Below are positions 43,679 through 57,539 of a DNA stretch of 64,000 nucleotides, piece by piece. Position numbers and translations under genes: made by a program. The notes below the pieces were generated by a model, which saw nothing but the letters and a program-made list of their open reading frames with translations, had not been told where the DNA came from and did not search any database. Source of the DNA: Owenia fusiformis (lineage: Eukaryota; Annelida; Polychaeta; Sabellida; Oweniidae); contig CAIIXF020000003.1 in assembly GCA_903813345.2 (NCBI GenBank), positions 27,667,248 through 27,731,247 of the forward strand. Direction: 5' to 3'. Each line of letters begins with the position of its first letter. The first letter of the stretch is position 1.

Positions 43679-46600
43679 TTATAGCTTTTTGACCACCTTC
43701 ATCGCTGAACCATGGGCATCCCAGCATACCTTCTTGCCGTCACATGTCACATAGTAGTACTTTGCACCAGTGGTAACATTGGGGTTAGATTGCCTGAGTA
43801 CCAGATTGTGGGAGTGTCCACTCTCCTCTGTGGTGTCGACAGTTACTGCCTAGCAACACAAAAAAACAGTATCACACATCGATGGACCATAAAACATAAA
43901 TCAACCCTGACATCTGTTGAGACCACTGATCTGTCTGTGTTTTTTTATTTAACCTACCTATACAGAAATATTAAACGCATTCCAGGAAGCTTAATGGATG
44001 TTGAACTACAATGCGAATCTATAAAAAGTACAAAATCTTTTATTTGACTTACTCTCCCTTGATAAAGGCCTATATTACTGTTTTGCTGCCAAAATTTGGA
44101 GTTTTTGCTAGACTTACTTTGCCTGCATTTAGGCTTTTAACCTCTTCCCCTGAGAGGAAGACAGTATGTGTGTGCTCCCCAGGTGGGTTCTTCACTGTGT
44201 AGGCCATGGTGAGAGTGACCCCTTTGGGTGCGGGAGGGCCGGTAGGTTTAGGACCCGTTGATCCACCTAAAGTGGGAAAGCGCAGAATATTGAAATGCAT
44301 GAGTAATACTGTACGTTGTGTGAAGTTTTGCAAATGACTGGAGACATCCCAATAAAACATCAATGAAGTAATAATATCCTGGGTCTAAAATGAAAACTTT
44401 AAACCGGTTCTCCATAAGATACTAGAAACAAGGAATCCCACCACTGCCACCAAAAGTGTAATACAATTCAAATAAGTGAAATAAAGTCCTCAATGCTTTG
44501 CCCACAGCATGCAATCATACCATTTACTGGTGGTGTTCTGTATAGTTTCAAGAATTTCTTCTGCTCCAGGACTACATCCTTCAGCGCGTCCAGCTCCTTC
44601 CAGATGGGGGATCCCTCAACGTGAACGGGCATGATTGGGTAACGTGTACGCATTGTACCGATGCCAGGGATGTTACGTAGATAGATACGAGTTCCAGATG
44701 CAACGACCGACCTATAAAACAAAGAGGAACTTTATACTCACATTGTATTGAACGTCAGTATAACTAACAAAATATTTATCTCGTAACCAGTATTTAGACG
44801 CTTACGTTTTTCCGTTTTCAAACTTTAGATAGTCCAAAGGCATCTATAATCTTAATTTGTTGAAATAATTCTAAACTTGGCCTACATGACTTATCAGCTT
44901 ATAATAATTAATATTGCACCTCATTTACCTGACTTCACCATTCCTGTCTAAGACTCCAGCAACGCCCTTGGCCGTATCAGCGCGATCCTTATTCACTTCG
45001 TTTCCATTGAAGAACTCGGCGGGTGTCTTGTAGTATACCTTTAATGGAGATGCAAGAACGAAAATTACATTGAAATTAATTCCTAAATTGAAACATACAC
45101 GATGAGTCACCATAGTCAATATTTGATTGAGAACCCGGAATTGAGAATGAGAAATCAAAGAAATCCCACCGCTGCCACCATATAATTAAAGTAAGGGTGC
45201 CCTCTCAGTCAGTTACAATAATGGAAAAAGTTTTATATGTCCTTTTATATGGCATGATCATGTGCAAAATGAATACTAGCCTATACAGAAATATTTCATC
45301 TTTGATTATCAGAGAAACACCGTTACTCACTCTGCTGTTGATTCCGTTATATGCAGTTTGTTTGGTGAGTCCACCATTACGCATCTGTCCACCTTTTACG
45401 GCGGGCATGTTTACTGTGCGACCAAGAGGTCTGTTAGCTTCACCCTTGTATTCCAGATCATATGGATTCCAGTTATATAGGGGTGTCAGGTAGATGACCT
45501 CGAGGGGAATAGCGTATGTCCATCTTTGCTCGTATGTCTTGCATGTCCTAAAATACACCATTGGCTTTACATGTAGTATCAACTGGTAGCCTATATTGGT
45601 ATGTCCATGCAAAGCTTTCGGATACATATTTATTCAAACGCTTTTAAAAAAACGGAAATGAAGTCGAAATACAGAAATGTAGCCCTTTAGCGTCATTTTG
45701 GCTTGCCTAATCTTCGATCCTGCATCCACTCCTGAATTAACACTTGCATGGTGACGGTTCTTTCATTCAAAATGGATGTACATGTATGGTGTTGGTGGCT
45801 GGATAAACACACACCCGAGTGTTTACCAAATCAGACTTAACCTTCTTTCACAACATGAGCAAGAAAGGGGGTGCAGTTACCCACCTCCCCAATTAAAAAA
45901 TTCGGCGATGGAACATTAAAATCAGTGGTACTATCGGAAATCTTGAATGTGCATTAATCATATTGTCAGAAGTTGAGGATAAGAGGGGAAAACATCATCA
46001 TACCTTTTCCTTGCTTTGCCTTTGCCAGACATTTTGCAGTCTGTTACTCTCATTGGAGCTACATTGGGTTGGGTAGTCATTGCCATATAGACGTTGTTGT
46101 CGGCATAACCACGTGCTCTTACATTCACACCCATGGCATCTCTACGCATTACCTGAATCAGACAGATACTTGATACAAAAATGCTACAACATCAGCAATA
46201 CCATCGTATGCTATACTAACAAATTTCGAGAGAGCACTGTTTTTTGTGAAGCCTTTACCTCAATCTGCCCCTCGATTGTGTTTTAAACATTTATGTTATG
46301 AATATTTTTGAAGTGTAACAAACATTTATTTGAATTACATGTTTGTTATTTTGAAATTCAACGCGAATGTAAACTGGTCATGTTTTGTTGTACAAAATGG
46401 TATAAATGATAATCGAATTTGAAATAAATTAATTTACACGAAAAAGTAAATGTTATTCACAAAAATATAACCCAAACTGGACAAGTTTATGCGCAATATT
46501 CTTAAACATTAAAAGCTCTAATTCTTACTCTAAACCAACGGTGATAATATGCAGCATTCAGTGGCACGGAGACATTTGTGAACGTTGCACTTGTGAGACC

Positions 46601-49600
46601 GAAGGAGTCATCCACGAGGTTGGCTCCGAAATTGTCTTTACCGGGAATTTCTTCCATGATGGAGTCAACGAAACCACGTTTGATAGGACGGTCTGTTTTA
46701 GGCCAGCTGAAACAGAAATATTCAGACGATGCTACTTCCTGTACTCTGTAAAATCAGAGGTACTGTAGATCTAGCAATGTCCAAAGAATGGTGTCCAATT
46801 CCAAATGTCGTTTGTCTCATAATATCTTTATCAAGGCTGGCTGTAATGACCAAGCTGGTATTCCTCACGAGAAAGAACTGTTTAACTTATGAACAAATAA
46901 AACTAAATTATGTCAAATCCTATTTCCCCAGTGTCATGGACATGTCCACACCCTTCATGTTTGCAGACGGAGCCCGTGGGAAATATTTGGAGCAGTAGAT
47001 ATGAGCGTTTGGTACGGAGGCAACGGTCATTTTTTTATTTGAATTTCGAATATTTCTGAAACTAAGCTGTTCTGGGACTAATACTCATATTTGTGTCGTA
47101 GACATCCAATATCAATAAAATTGTGAACATAGTAATGTTATTCATTCTAAAGCGACGCGGCATGCACTAAACCTATCCACGACCTATATATATTTTGAAA
47201 TTGTTGTTTTAGACAGCCTCCCTAAACGTTGACGTGATCCAAGCCCGGGTCCAAGTACTCTCACAACACAAAAAAATCATAATATCATCAAACGATAAGT
47301 TCTTTGTTTATTGGGCTCTGCCACACCAAATATTTAGAGGGGGCTCATATCTGATGAACATTTCCGAATATATATACAATCACACAGAAACTTGCTTCCA
47401 AGATGCAAAAATAATATTTGTATTGATAGCGGGGACGCTGTATAAAAACGACAATTCCAAATTATATATAGCTCGGGGACAGGTTTAATGCATACTGCTT
47501 CGCTAAATAATGAATTAATCACACAACTATTTTCACAAATTTATTGATATTGGGTGTCAACTACACATAATATATGAGTATGAGTCTTTAACTCCTCTGC
47601 AATGACTTTAAATTCCCATCATAGAGATTTATATACACAGTCTTAGGTAGCATTTGCGAATTCAACTGTAGGCTGATGGTTTAACCTATTTTAATATTTC
47701 ATTATCATGTTTTATTATATCATTTAAATATGAATGGAATAATAATGACAGGTACTTTTCCACTCTAAATGAGTTGGGTATAAGAAAGTAGGTTTATCCG
47801 GCAGTTGAATTTGCGAATTCTACCTTCGTTTTAATATACATACTTAGGATAGGGGAAAGGATTGATTTGGAACCTAGCAGCTCTGGATTCACTGTGTTCC
47901 TTCATCGTTTTCTTGTTGTTGGACACCCTAGCAGCAAGGTCATCGACCACCCTAAGGCGCTTCAGGGGGATATCCTTGTTGACTGGGCTGCACACGATAC
48001 GGTAGTTCCACTGTGCGAATTCTGGAATGGTTCCGTTCATCATGTTCATGATTTTCACAGGCAAGTAAGCGTAGTTCTCAGCGTTGCTTTTTCGTCCAGT
48101 GTAGGAAGTAAATCGGATCTTTTCCTACAATATCATAACAGAGACATATATTAACATTTTCTATATGTCTCGGATTAAAATATTTCATATTCTTAATTTT
48201 TAAATTATTTTTATTTCAATAATGTTCAAATTGTGAGACAAAATCAATGTGTAGTTTATAGTAAGGTCCCTGGAATAAAGAACTTGTGATTTAATTCTAG
48301 CATAACGATGATAAGGAAATATAAACAGACTAATGTTACCTGTTGGCAATAAAATGAACATTCTACTTTGAGTTACATTGTTATGGAGACAACTGCAACA
48401 CTTATGATCAAAGTGGGTGAACCTTGAACAAGACAACCATAAAAAGCAAGACAGTTCGACTCAATTTGTTCATCTTACATATTTGTTCAACTGTTGTTGC
48501 TTAAAGGCCCCATACAAAGTTTGAAAATATGTTTTTTATTATTCATTTACTATTTTTCATGACTTGAAAAGTTAGTTGAGAGGTTTTTGAAAAATTATTG
48601 GGAAAAAGGTTGTGAGCTTGTATTTCTCAAATTGAAATGGCAAACAAAAATTGAAATGTTTTAATCATCAAATATTCCCCTGTACAGTGCAAAACACAAT
48701 TTCTTTTTAAATACCATTGCAAAGATTGAAAAAGGACAAACTATATCAAATAAAGTGTCATATCTAGCGTGCCACTTAAATGTTTTTGGTGTCATTCAGG
48801 TGGCAGAATTTTAAAAAAATTAAAAATTCGATGTCAAACTTTTCTAGATAGGCCAAACTTAAACCTGAACCCATAATATACCAACGTTGATTAAAAAAAA
48901 TATATAATGTTTTAACTATTACTTTACCATTGGTTCTTATGAGAACTGAAATTTTGACATGCATTTTCTTTGACATGCATTTTCTCTGAAACACTTTCAT
49001 GTATTGATGAGTTCATAAAACATGAATGAGGATGAACGCTATGGTGTTAAGTATCGCTTATTAAAAGATGTGATCTCCCAAATTTAGTTTTGAAAAAATT
49101 CACGATTTTTCGCACAAAAAGTCCAGCCCTTTTGCTCCTAGTTTCCCTAATAAAAAGGTCCCTCCCACCAAACGTGGCCATCTAGACCCGAGTTCCCTAG
49201 AAAACCCAGGCCTTTAGTTTACTTTCATACCTGGAGATCAAACCAACTGGAGGCATCAATGAAATGTCTGTCGCTGAAGAAAGGCTCATTGATCGACTTC
49301 GAGCTCTTAGTCCAGGCTCCCTCAAGGTAGCACATAACAGGCTTGAAGAACTTGCGGTAGTCCCTGACCTTAAAGTTCTGGTTCTTCCATGCTTTGAACC
49401 ATTCTCTCATCTCAATCACCTGCTCGTTGACGGTCTTCTTGGCAAGAACCTGAAGGTAGAAATCACAAAATGCAATCGGTACAGACTGCAGATGTCAAAG
49501 CCATTATATTTCTATAAAATGGCAATTATTGAACACGAAGTATTATATCACGATCAGTAAAACTTACGCCAAATGTTTGATTATGAATTCTTCTGATCAA

Positions 49601-51720
49601 GTCTTATTCAATTCGTGAAAAGGATCAGAGAGATAAGATGAAAAGCAAAGATGACGATCTTCTATTATACTGGGGTTTTACAACAGTATGTACATGCATG
49701 CAAATAAATGAGAAACCATATTGTAACTTCCCGCCACCTATAATTAAGGATTTTGGAACGGTTTGAAAACAGTTTCTAAAGATAGATCTGCGATATAATA
49801 GCATCTTACCGCTGGGGGTACGTCTGGAAATGGGATTGGGTCAACAGAGTGGAATGTTTTCTTGGTCTTACTCGGCATGAGTAGTCTGTAGTCATTGTGG
49901 CGTGTACGGAATTCAACACCATTTAGGACAGCTATGAACTCTCCCATACCTGCAAGAACAGACAGCAAGATAGATGACACTGAATAAAGTAAAGGAGCGC
50001 ATGCAGCTAGAATCCCCAAGATCTACGAGTATATATTCGACGTATTCGGCAAGCTTGACGTGCAACGTGAGTGTATATTGGCAATTAACAGCACTATTTA
50101 AGACATGTTTGAGTCAACGAAAATTGTGATATGAAACAGTGTTAACAGAAGGTAGTAGATTTACGCGTAGTTCTTCAAAGATCAACACGTAGATTAGTTT
50201 GTACCTGTATGGGGCAGTTGAGGCCAAATATGAACAATATTCATCAGATATTTAAATAAAAGAGGAAGCGTTACAGAACATTTTGATCTACCATCCATTA
50301 TCATAATTCTGGCGAAATCATACTCTCTCTGATACTAGAATAATGTCAATCTATAGATATCTTCTTCATACCGACAGTTCTGATGTTGTTAGTATGGTCG
50401 TGAATAGCGGCAATCCTGCTGTCAGTGAATGATGTACTGAAGTAACTCTTGGTTCCATCACGACTGTGTCTCGTCTGTTTAATACCAGAGTCACCGTCAG
50501 ATCTTGAACAGAAGCAAAACAATTTAAGGCAGGCGTTCTGGGACGATATTTATACCAGAGTCACATTCAGATCTTAGACATATACAGGTATAAATCATTC
50601 CAAGGCACATCGTCTGTGATTGCTTTTCACATCAAGTTCGGAGGGCGATACTTTAGAGCGCATGACATTGTTTCGTGTTCTGTGGTATGATCTATACCAG
50701 TAATGAGTATAAATGCGTCAGACAGAAGAAAATCAAAATCGCAAGGTGGTGTAGTGACGTAAAAAAAGTACCACTGGCAGTGCAACATTTTCTGATGAAA
50801 CAAATGATCTTGGGACTGTGCTCGTATGGTAAGCGTGTATTGAATCATTGAACACATAGATCTTTACAATTCGCTTGGTCAATTTGATGTTCCTCTGGGC
50901 CTAGTATTTCACCGTGATCGTTATTGTCTGTAATTTGATGCTTAATGTTCAAGTGGAAAACAAGTCCAATACCTGATCCTTTCCTCTACAAATAGCTGCT
51001 GTAGCATCATCTGTCTGGCCAGACTATTGACTGTTTTCTTGAGGCCTTCGACATCTTTGGCCTCTTGAGCCTGGCAGGCACACCATAGTGCTACCAGCAC
51101 CAACACCTTCTGGAAATGGTAAAACAGGATACGTTGATTTGTAAGTTCAGTTGTATTTTTTATTGATGTATGGTTTCCGTGTGAATCTTGTGAATCCTGA
51201 TAGCTTGGGAATCATATGCCGGAGAAACATTGTTAACAGAAATAAAAAGCCAGCGATAGCACCCTTGACTCACGCAAACCATATGAAAAGTGACTCAAAG
51301 ATCGTCCCTTTTCATTCTTCACATTACTCAAAGTTAATGAAAAACACAAACTATAGAAAACAAGAAGAAAGACCTTTCTCAGTGTTGTATTGCATGTCTA
51401 TTAATTTTTTAGAATTAAGTTACGTTTCAGAAAATAGTTCATGTTACGCGTTCGTATTGTATCGTCGGGTAAATATAATGCTTGCATTGAAAGTAAAATG
51501 AAAAGAGGACTCTCGGGCCATGGGTCATTGATCCCAAAACATGTGCAAAACGCCAGTGACATCTATGAACTGAATTGGACAAGAAAAGCATCGTTATATT
51601 TAAAGTAATATACTTTAAACATATCTTTTAAATATCTCTAAATAATTCGATCTGAGTTTCCAATCTGTTGCAAGGAACTTCCACGATTGGTTTGTCTCGA
51701 TCTTCAAAACTTACCAACAT
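43679..51720 (-). CDS. Secreted protein of unrecognised family, 13 exons, C-terminal His-x-His domain
   Basis: Exons: 51720-51715, 51109-50973, 50502-50372, 49949-49810, 49449-49231, 48124-47844, 46706-46529, 46152-46004, 45547-45331, 45038-44929, 44711-44521, 44266-44118, 43849-43679. All phases agree; 692 residues. A signal peptide (MLKVLVLVALWCACQA) is split by the first intron. Next comes an amphipathic segment (about 20-50), then a conserved-looking globular body: NGVEFRTRHNDYRLLMPS, a Trp/Phe-rich helix (EMREWFKAWKNQNF), YRKFFKPVMCYLEGAW, FAQWNYRIVCSP. Six mature cysteines (178, 256, 403, 416, 672, 678) could form three disulfides; NGT and NVT are possible glycosylation sites. A Gly/Pro linker (587-601) leads to a C-terminal module with EHTHTVFL and GHSHNLVL, which may bind metal. 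I do not recognise the family. It is not a hemocyanin or tyrosinase, since no copper-site His pattern is present. Confidence 0.9.
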
Positions 51721-53690
51721 CCTGTCTCAATGTATCCAAGATGTGAATGAAGTCAGATGACAACGTTTACTTTCATATTCAAGATCAAAATATCGTCATC
51801 ATGTCATCTTTACCATGTTCAATTAGGGTAACGCATTGATGAGCAAACCAAATACCACGGATGAACCTCTTATCGTCTGGAAATTGTATCTTGCTATAGT
51901 TATGATTGTCAATGGGAGTGGATTGTTATCATTATCGTTATCTATATCTTTGCCATGACTATATCAGGACCATCAACACTGTGATATACAAGACCCAAAC
52001 GTATCATTTCAATATATTTGTAGCTAAACAATTGCTATAAACAGTTGCTGTACATTCCTTATTAATTTTCGAATTATAGACGTATTACATAATCTAATAT
52101 AATCTCGTTTGTCTTATTCATCATTTTTTAATACAACTTCTTTCAAACTGATCACCTTTCTGATGTATTACACGCGGGAACTATCAATTTAAGATGATAT
52201 AACTCCTCTTACTTAAACGTACTTTATAAATGCTCTAATTGCACTAATGGGATAGAATGTTATGTATTTTCTTGAAGACTTTTAAAGATTTGTAAGTTCT
52301 GTTACTTGTCTACTTATATAATTCTTTGCAATTGATTAATATTGGTCTGGATGACCACTTTAGTTGTCATGGCTTTGAACATTGTGATAAGGGTGTAAAT
52401 ATCAAAAGTTATGAAAAAACAAAAGAATATTGGTTTAATAGTTAGTTTATAGTATTCTTTCTGAGGTCTTTACTGCCCCATCTAACAAAAAATCCTCTTT
52501 ACTATAAGTGAATTCGTTTCCATTACTATCGATTAAACAACTCCTTCTTTTATGATGCATTGTTACCATCTTACAGGGCCTGTTATAAGAATATTAGTTA
52601 AGGTTTTAAGCCTTTGACTCAGTGCAATGTGGAATGACCATTTCTTGAAAGTGTTGCTTTCCAAAATTTGAACGAGAAACTTTGCATCGAGTGTTTATTT
52701 TAAGAAACAACGCCTGAAAGGATTGCTCATTCCACTGGCTTAAATTCTTTTCACACATTGCAAAATATGTTCTTCCATGTCACTTTAAGTGACATGATAT
52801 AAGATACAAAATCACTAAAAGAACATATTTTCGATGAACTTTTTCTCAAGGGTCAAATCGACAAAGCATCAAAATTCACTCGGTGAGTCCAGCTCCCTCA
52901 AAATGTCAACGACATAAAACAAATGCGTTATTGAATATTTCACGCACTGCTATCATGTGAAATACTGTGTTTGGATTGGGTGGAATTGGACACACCTTGC
53001 CTAGCTATGTGTGAATACTAGTTAAATGGCTCATATTTTACTATATTGACCTGAGCTATATGTGACCGTAGTGGCCCAAAATGGATATTTAGCCCGGCAA
53101 TGTTCCCCGGTAGGTATCTTCCAGTGCGTATACTTTTCGTTCAACGTCAGTCCGCTCTTGCTATTTCAACCCCGAACGCGTGATGACATCCCCGAGATGA
53201 CATGGGCAAACCAAATCCAAATGAATGAAAAACTCGTACGTCGCTCACTAAAGTCTACTATTTTTGCCCTTAGCCTTTACGACTGGATACCATTTTCTAA
53301 TTGTCTGAAATGATTTCATTTTCAAAACAAAGCTTCAAGGACACTATCACTCGGGTAGTATGTAACTGATCAAATACCAAATAAGGGAATGACAGGTCGA
53401 GTGTATTGACCAATACGAATCAAAGTTGTTTACAATTAAAACGTCTCTTCTACTTTATTGTATTATGCAACACAATGTATTGTAATTATTAATGAAGTAA
53501 AGTGATTTGATAAACTCAAACTGGAAACTTGTGCCGTGCCAGCTGACCAAAATAATTAAGGCCATCGGTAGTAATTAAAGTTTACTCGCCCAAACACAAT
53601 AATGTAACATCACGTAACTTTTATTAATTTCATATCGAGGTTGTCTAACAATAACTTCACGCCATGTTTTCTTAGACAACATGTGTCGCG
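51721..53690. other. Intergenic region between divergent secreted-protein genes
   Basis: No exon, RNA or clear repeat is seen in this stretch of about 2 kb. It would contain the promoter of the minus-strand secreted-protein gene; no clear TATA box was found there. Confidence 0.45.
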
Positions 53691-53695
53691 AATCA

Positions 53696-53703
53696 TATAA
53701 AAA
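53696..53703 (+). promoter_or_regulatory. TATA box of the Tyr/Gly-rich chitin-binding protein gene
   Basis: TATAAAAA lies 56 bases before the start codon. A transcription start near 53725 and a 5' UTR of about 25-30 bases would follow. Confidence 0.65.
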
Positions 53704-53751
53704 TGGGAATCTTTTCAAATTAAGTTAGTTTGAATCTTTCACTCCGGCAAG

Positions 53752-55926
53752 ATGATGATCAAGGTTGTTACTGCAGTGCTTTTCGGGTGTGTGGCTGTCG
53801 CCCTAGCTGACAGTTACGTAACGTAAGTTGGTTTTACTTTAACCGCATTTAGAGGAACGTACACTAAATCAAATTGATGCTTACTTTCTAATATATTGTC
53901 AGCATTTTACTTTTTTTTGTTTACAAGATTCCATTGCAAGCCTATTTTTATTAGAAGTTTAATTAAATTTGATATCCATTTTATTTGTAATTGAACTAAA
54001 AATTTCTTCATTCCGATTTTTCGATACTTGCTGACCTATAAGGTAGCTAAAGTGTATGATACAATGGAACATAATAAATAATACGGTTTGACCTTTTTCA
54101 ATATAAATGGAAAATAGATGGCATCATGGGTATTGGTAGGGCTAGGGTAGGGCTAGAATGTATTGCCAGAGTCACTTAACTTCTTGATAAAAGAAATAAT
54201 TGGATCAACCTAAAACATCTTTGGAATATAATTCTATGATCTTATTGACATGTGGATTGTGATTTCACATTAAAATTTTGATCCCTGTAAGAGTAAATGA
54301 ACTTTTAAAGGTTTTTCGGCATTGTGTCAATGGGGATTTAGCCCGACCTTTTTTAAACAACCAGAAAATCATAAGAATTTGAATAAAGGTAAATAGCGGA
54401 GCAAATCAAAGTTCTTTTGATTGATAATTACACACAGAATTCAAATAGCCATCAAATAGAATTAAAAACGAGACTTTAACGAGATTTCAAAGCTATATGG
54501 AAAAGGACCATTAAATATGTGTATGTAATCATGTTATTGTTATTGATATGTGATATGATGTGGAGAAATTAGTTTCGGATTCGGCTCATTTACCAAAAAA
54601 ATAAATAGTTCACTTACTAAATGTAAATGATCAACATTTGTCTTTTGAGAAAAAATGCTATCATGTTTACTTTCATATTATTTCTACAGTGAGAGTTACG
54701 AAACTGAGGCATATGCCACACCCACCTACCAGAAAAACGATGGTTACGGTTATGACGCCAGCTACGTCTACGACCGCAGACCATACGGTTACGTTCGCAA
54801 ATACGACAAATACGGTAGACGAGACTACGGTTACGGACGCAAAGATTACGGTTACGGTTATGACCGTAGAGATTATGGATATGGTTATGACCGTAAGGAT
54901 TATGGATACGGTTACGATAGCAAAGACAGCTACGCCCACGAAGATAAGTATGCATACCCTAGCTATGATGCCCCAAGAAGTTACGATGCCCCCAAGGAAA
55001 CTTATGGCTACAAGGACACCAAATACAGCTACTGTGACACCTATGGCTCTGGATCCTATATGTACAACATGTGCAGGAAATGCGCCAGCTATAGCGAAAA
55101 GTGTAAGTTATATAAACTGATAAAGATGGGAGGAACTCTAAACTAATGAAAAATGTATTTTCTACTATATGACAGCCGATAATTGTTAATTGTCACGATA
55201 TTACTTATGTAAAGATATATTTTAGTCTCACATAATTGTATTTACGTAATAACAGTGAAATATGTCGCATTATTTTAATTAGCAGTCAACATGTCCCATA
55301 CCATCCAAAAATCAATTTAGATAAAATTCTGTGACATTTCATTTTACTTTGGTAGTTCTTTATATTCACAATGCAAATTCTAATATGTCACTTTTGGAAA
55401 GATACTTATGAGCACGAACATTTTATATATTCACAATTGCACATTCCATTCTACTTATACGGTACAAGTAGATATAACAACCTACCTTTAAATACATCAA
55501 TATCTATTGAAAGGACGCCCCAATCAATACAATATATATCAAGATTTCGAATGGTATCTCGGGTGATTAATTAATAAAAGGGCGCGTGTCTTCTTCTCGT
55601 CATACATGCCCCGATTTTGATTTCAACCCGTATGCGAGATTTTCTTGAAATAAGATGAGAGTATATATTCAATGGTTTCAGTTACCTGCGAGAAGGCTTA
55701 TTACCCAGCCCAGTCTTACACTGTAAAAACAAAGGTGGGGTACGGCAAAAACGCCAGCTACAAGGAGGAGACCAAATACTACGCCCCTGCCCAGATTTTC
55801 CACTTCAAATCAACTGATCCTAAATGTTTCTACCAATGTGACGCCAATGGAATGGCCGTAGCCCGCCCATGTCCCTATGGCACAATTTTCGATGAGAAAC
55901 TCGGCGTTTGTGTTGCCGGACATTAA
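53752..55926 (+). CDS. Secreted Tyr/Gly-rich protein with peritrophin-A chitin-binding domain
   Basis: Exons: 53752-53822, 54690-55102, 55682-55926; phases agree, giving 242 residues. A signal peptide (MMIKVVTAVLFGCVAVALA) is followed by a low-complexity region of DYGYG and YDRKDYGYG-type repeats, rich in Tyr, Gly, Asp, Arg and Lys (about 40-115). A Cys-containing linker follows (YCDTYG, MCRKCASYSEK). The C-terminal domain has DPKCFYQCDANGMA, RPCPYGTIFDEKLGVC, the spacing of a type-2 chitin-binding (CBM14) domain. This combination suggests an extracellular chitin-associated structural protein such as a shell matrix or cuticle component; the tissue role is inference. A second ATG (53755) follows directly. 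A GTAAGT 11 bases after the stop and an acceptor at 56405 suggest a 3'-UTR intron. Confidence 0.93.
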
Positions 55927-56405
55927 ATTGCTCAAACGTAAGTTTTTGTATAGTCTGTTCAGGGATGGGGGCGTCACAACATTGAGCTTATAAGTAGCAT
56001 TGGGTTAATACCACCATAAGTAGGACTCATTGTTGTAAATCACGCCTTCTCAGTTATCTATGTCAATGGCCTGGGTGAGTATAAGTACAAAGGCGAGAAA
56101 CTGCGATGTGTATCAGAATGATTATAAGGCTTGTACGGAAGTCGTTGTCCACAAGGATATTTCGTTGATTAAATTGAAGATATCAAATTATTGGAATAGG
56201 CCCTATATAGATCTATAGTAAATGTTCAGCAATCTCATTTGAGGTTGGGGAATTGTCTCTTATGTCTTCTCTCGATTGCAACATTTATCACTATTAATCG
56301 AAACGCACTCGAAGACTCACTTCGTACAGTGCTTCATGTCCATCTACAAATAAGAAAACTCCCGGGTGTAAATTACAAAATATGACATACTTCTTTTGTT
56401 TTATA

Positions 56406-56585
56406 GGTGAGAATGCTGCATTTAATAAACTGGTTTTCTCGGGGACGTTGCTACCATTGAACCTTCGAAGTCTAATTCCAAGTATTGTACATGTGTTCAA
56501 CATTGCTGTTTAAAAATCACACCTATATTATCATACTGTTAACATCCCTCGTTATATAGAATAAATCAAATTCTTTAACAAAATG
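56406..56585 (+). other. Probable 3'-UTR exon of the chitin-binding protein gene
   Basis: TTTTGTTTTATAG precedes 56406, pairing with the donor at 55938 just after the stop codon. AATAAA occurs at 56424-56429 and 56560-56565. No coding sequence is needed here; the stop-to-junction distance of about 11 bases would not trigger nonsense-mediated decay. Confidence 0.5.
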
Positions 56586-57535
56586 TAGTTTTCTGCTTAT
56601 GTATTTAATGCACATCTAGACGATTTGTCATGCGTTTACTTTATTTTAAGAGGATAATCTCGAAAACGACGAACACAAAGAGGTGTGTCAATGCTATTAA
56701 TGAAAAATGCCATGACATTCATACTCTTGTCGTAAACATAATGAGGAAACGATGTCTAATGACATAAGAGCTGAAAGCGTTAATTCATCTGTAACCCGTT
56801 CAAAGACGACTGCTTATTCTACATTAATCTAGCTGGGGAACTGGGGGTAAAACGGACATGCAGGTAAAATGGGACCCTTCACCATTTTCAAAATATGACG
56901 GATCCAAAATAAAGTGACGAATATGATTGATTGAGAGTGTTATATATCGAAATATCACCAGAGGATAACGTATTTCACGAGGCGAAGTTAAGTGTGATAT
57001 TTTTGAAATTTCTGTTAAGACAGTCCCGTCAAGACATGTTCACAGGCCAAATCATTCGAAAATGCAATTTGGGAGATCCGTATTTGTCAGTAATTACAAA
57101 TAATAAGTAACTTATAATTAATCATACTTATAATTAATCATTAGTCATAACAAAAATCTGTAAATAGTATATATTATTTAATCTTTTAAATGAGTTCATG
57201 AAAGCGATTCAGAAATGACTCAAATAATAACAAAAACGGAAATCCAAATTTAACGAAAATGCACTTCTGATTGGACGATATAGCACGACATCATACTCAA
57301 GCGGAAACGTGATTTAGATCAATTTCAAAGTCGTAGATGCATTATAAGTACATCACCGTCTGCTCTATGAAACACTTAGACTACAAAACAATACACAATA
57401 GGTTGTTTCAAAATTATAGAATTGAATTTTCGGGGTCACCCTGTAAAACGACACGGTTTATATAGTCTTGCTTAAGACAGTGGATTCTTATCTATACACA
57501 AGGGCTTGTAGCTAGACTACTGTTTAGATTTAGAA
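56586..57535. other. Intergenic sequence, no gene recognised
   Basis: AT-rich with short local duplications such as TATAATTAATCATA at about 57113-57145; no coding signal. Confidence 0.4.
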
Positions 57536-57539
57536 TTAG

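Noticed and set aside
43679-51720. Hemocyanin, tyrosinase or phenoloxidase assignment for the secreted protein
   Set aside because: The spaced His triplets of type-3 copper sites are missing; its size alone is not evidence.
54617-54955. Antisense frames rich in Arg/His/Asn or Ile/Val opposite the Tyr/Gly exon
   Set aside because: They are complements of the repetitive sense exon, which has a signal peptide, splice sites and a chitin-binding domain.
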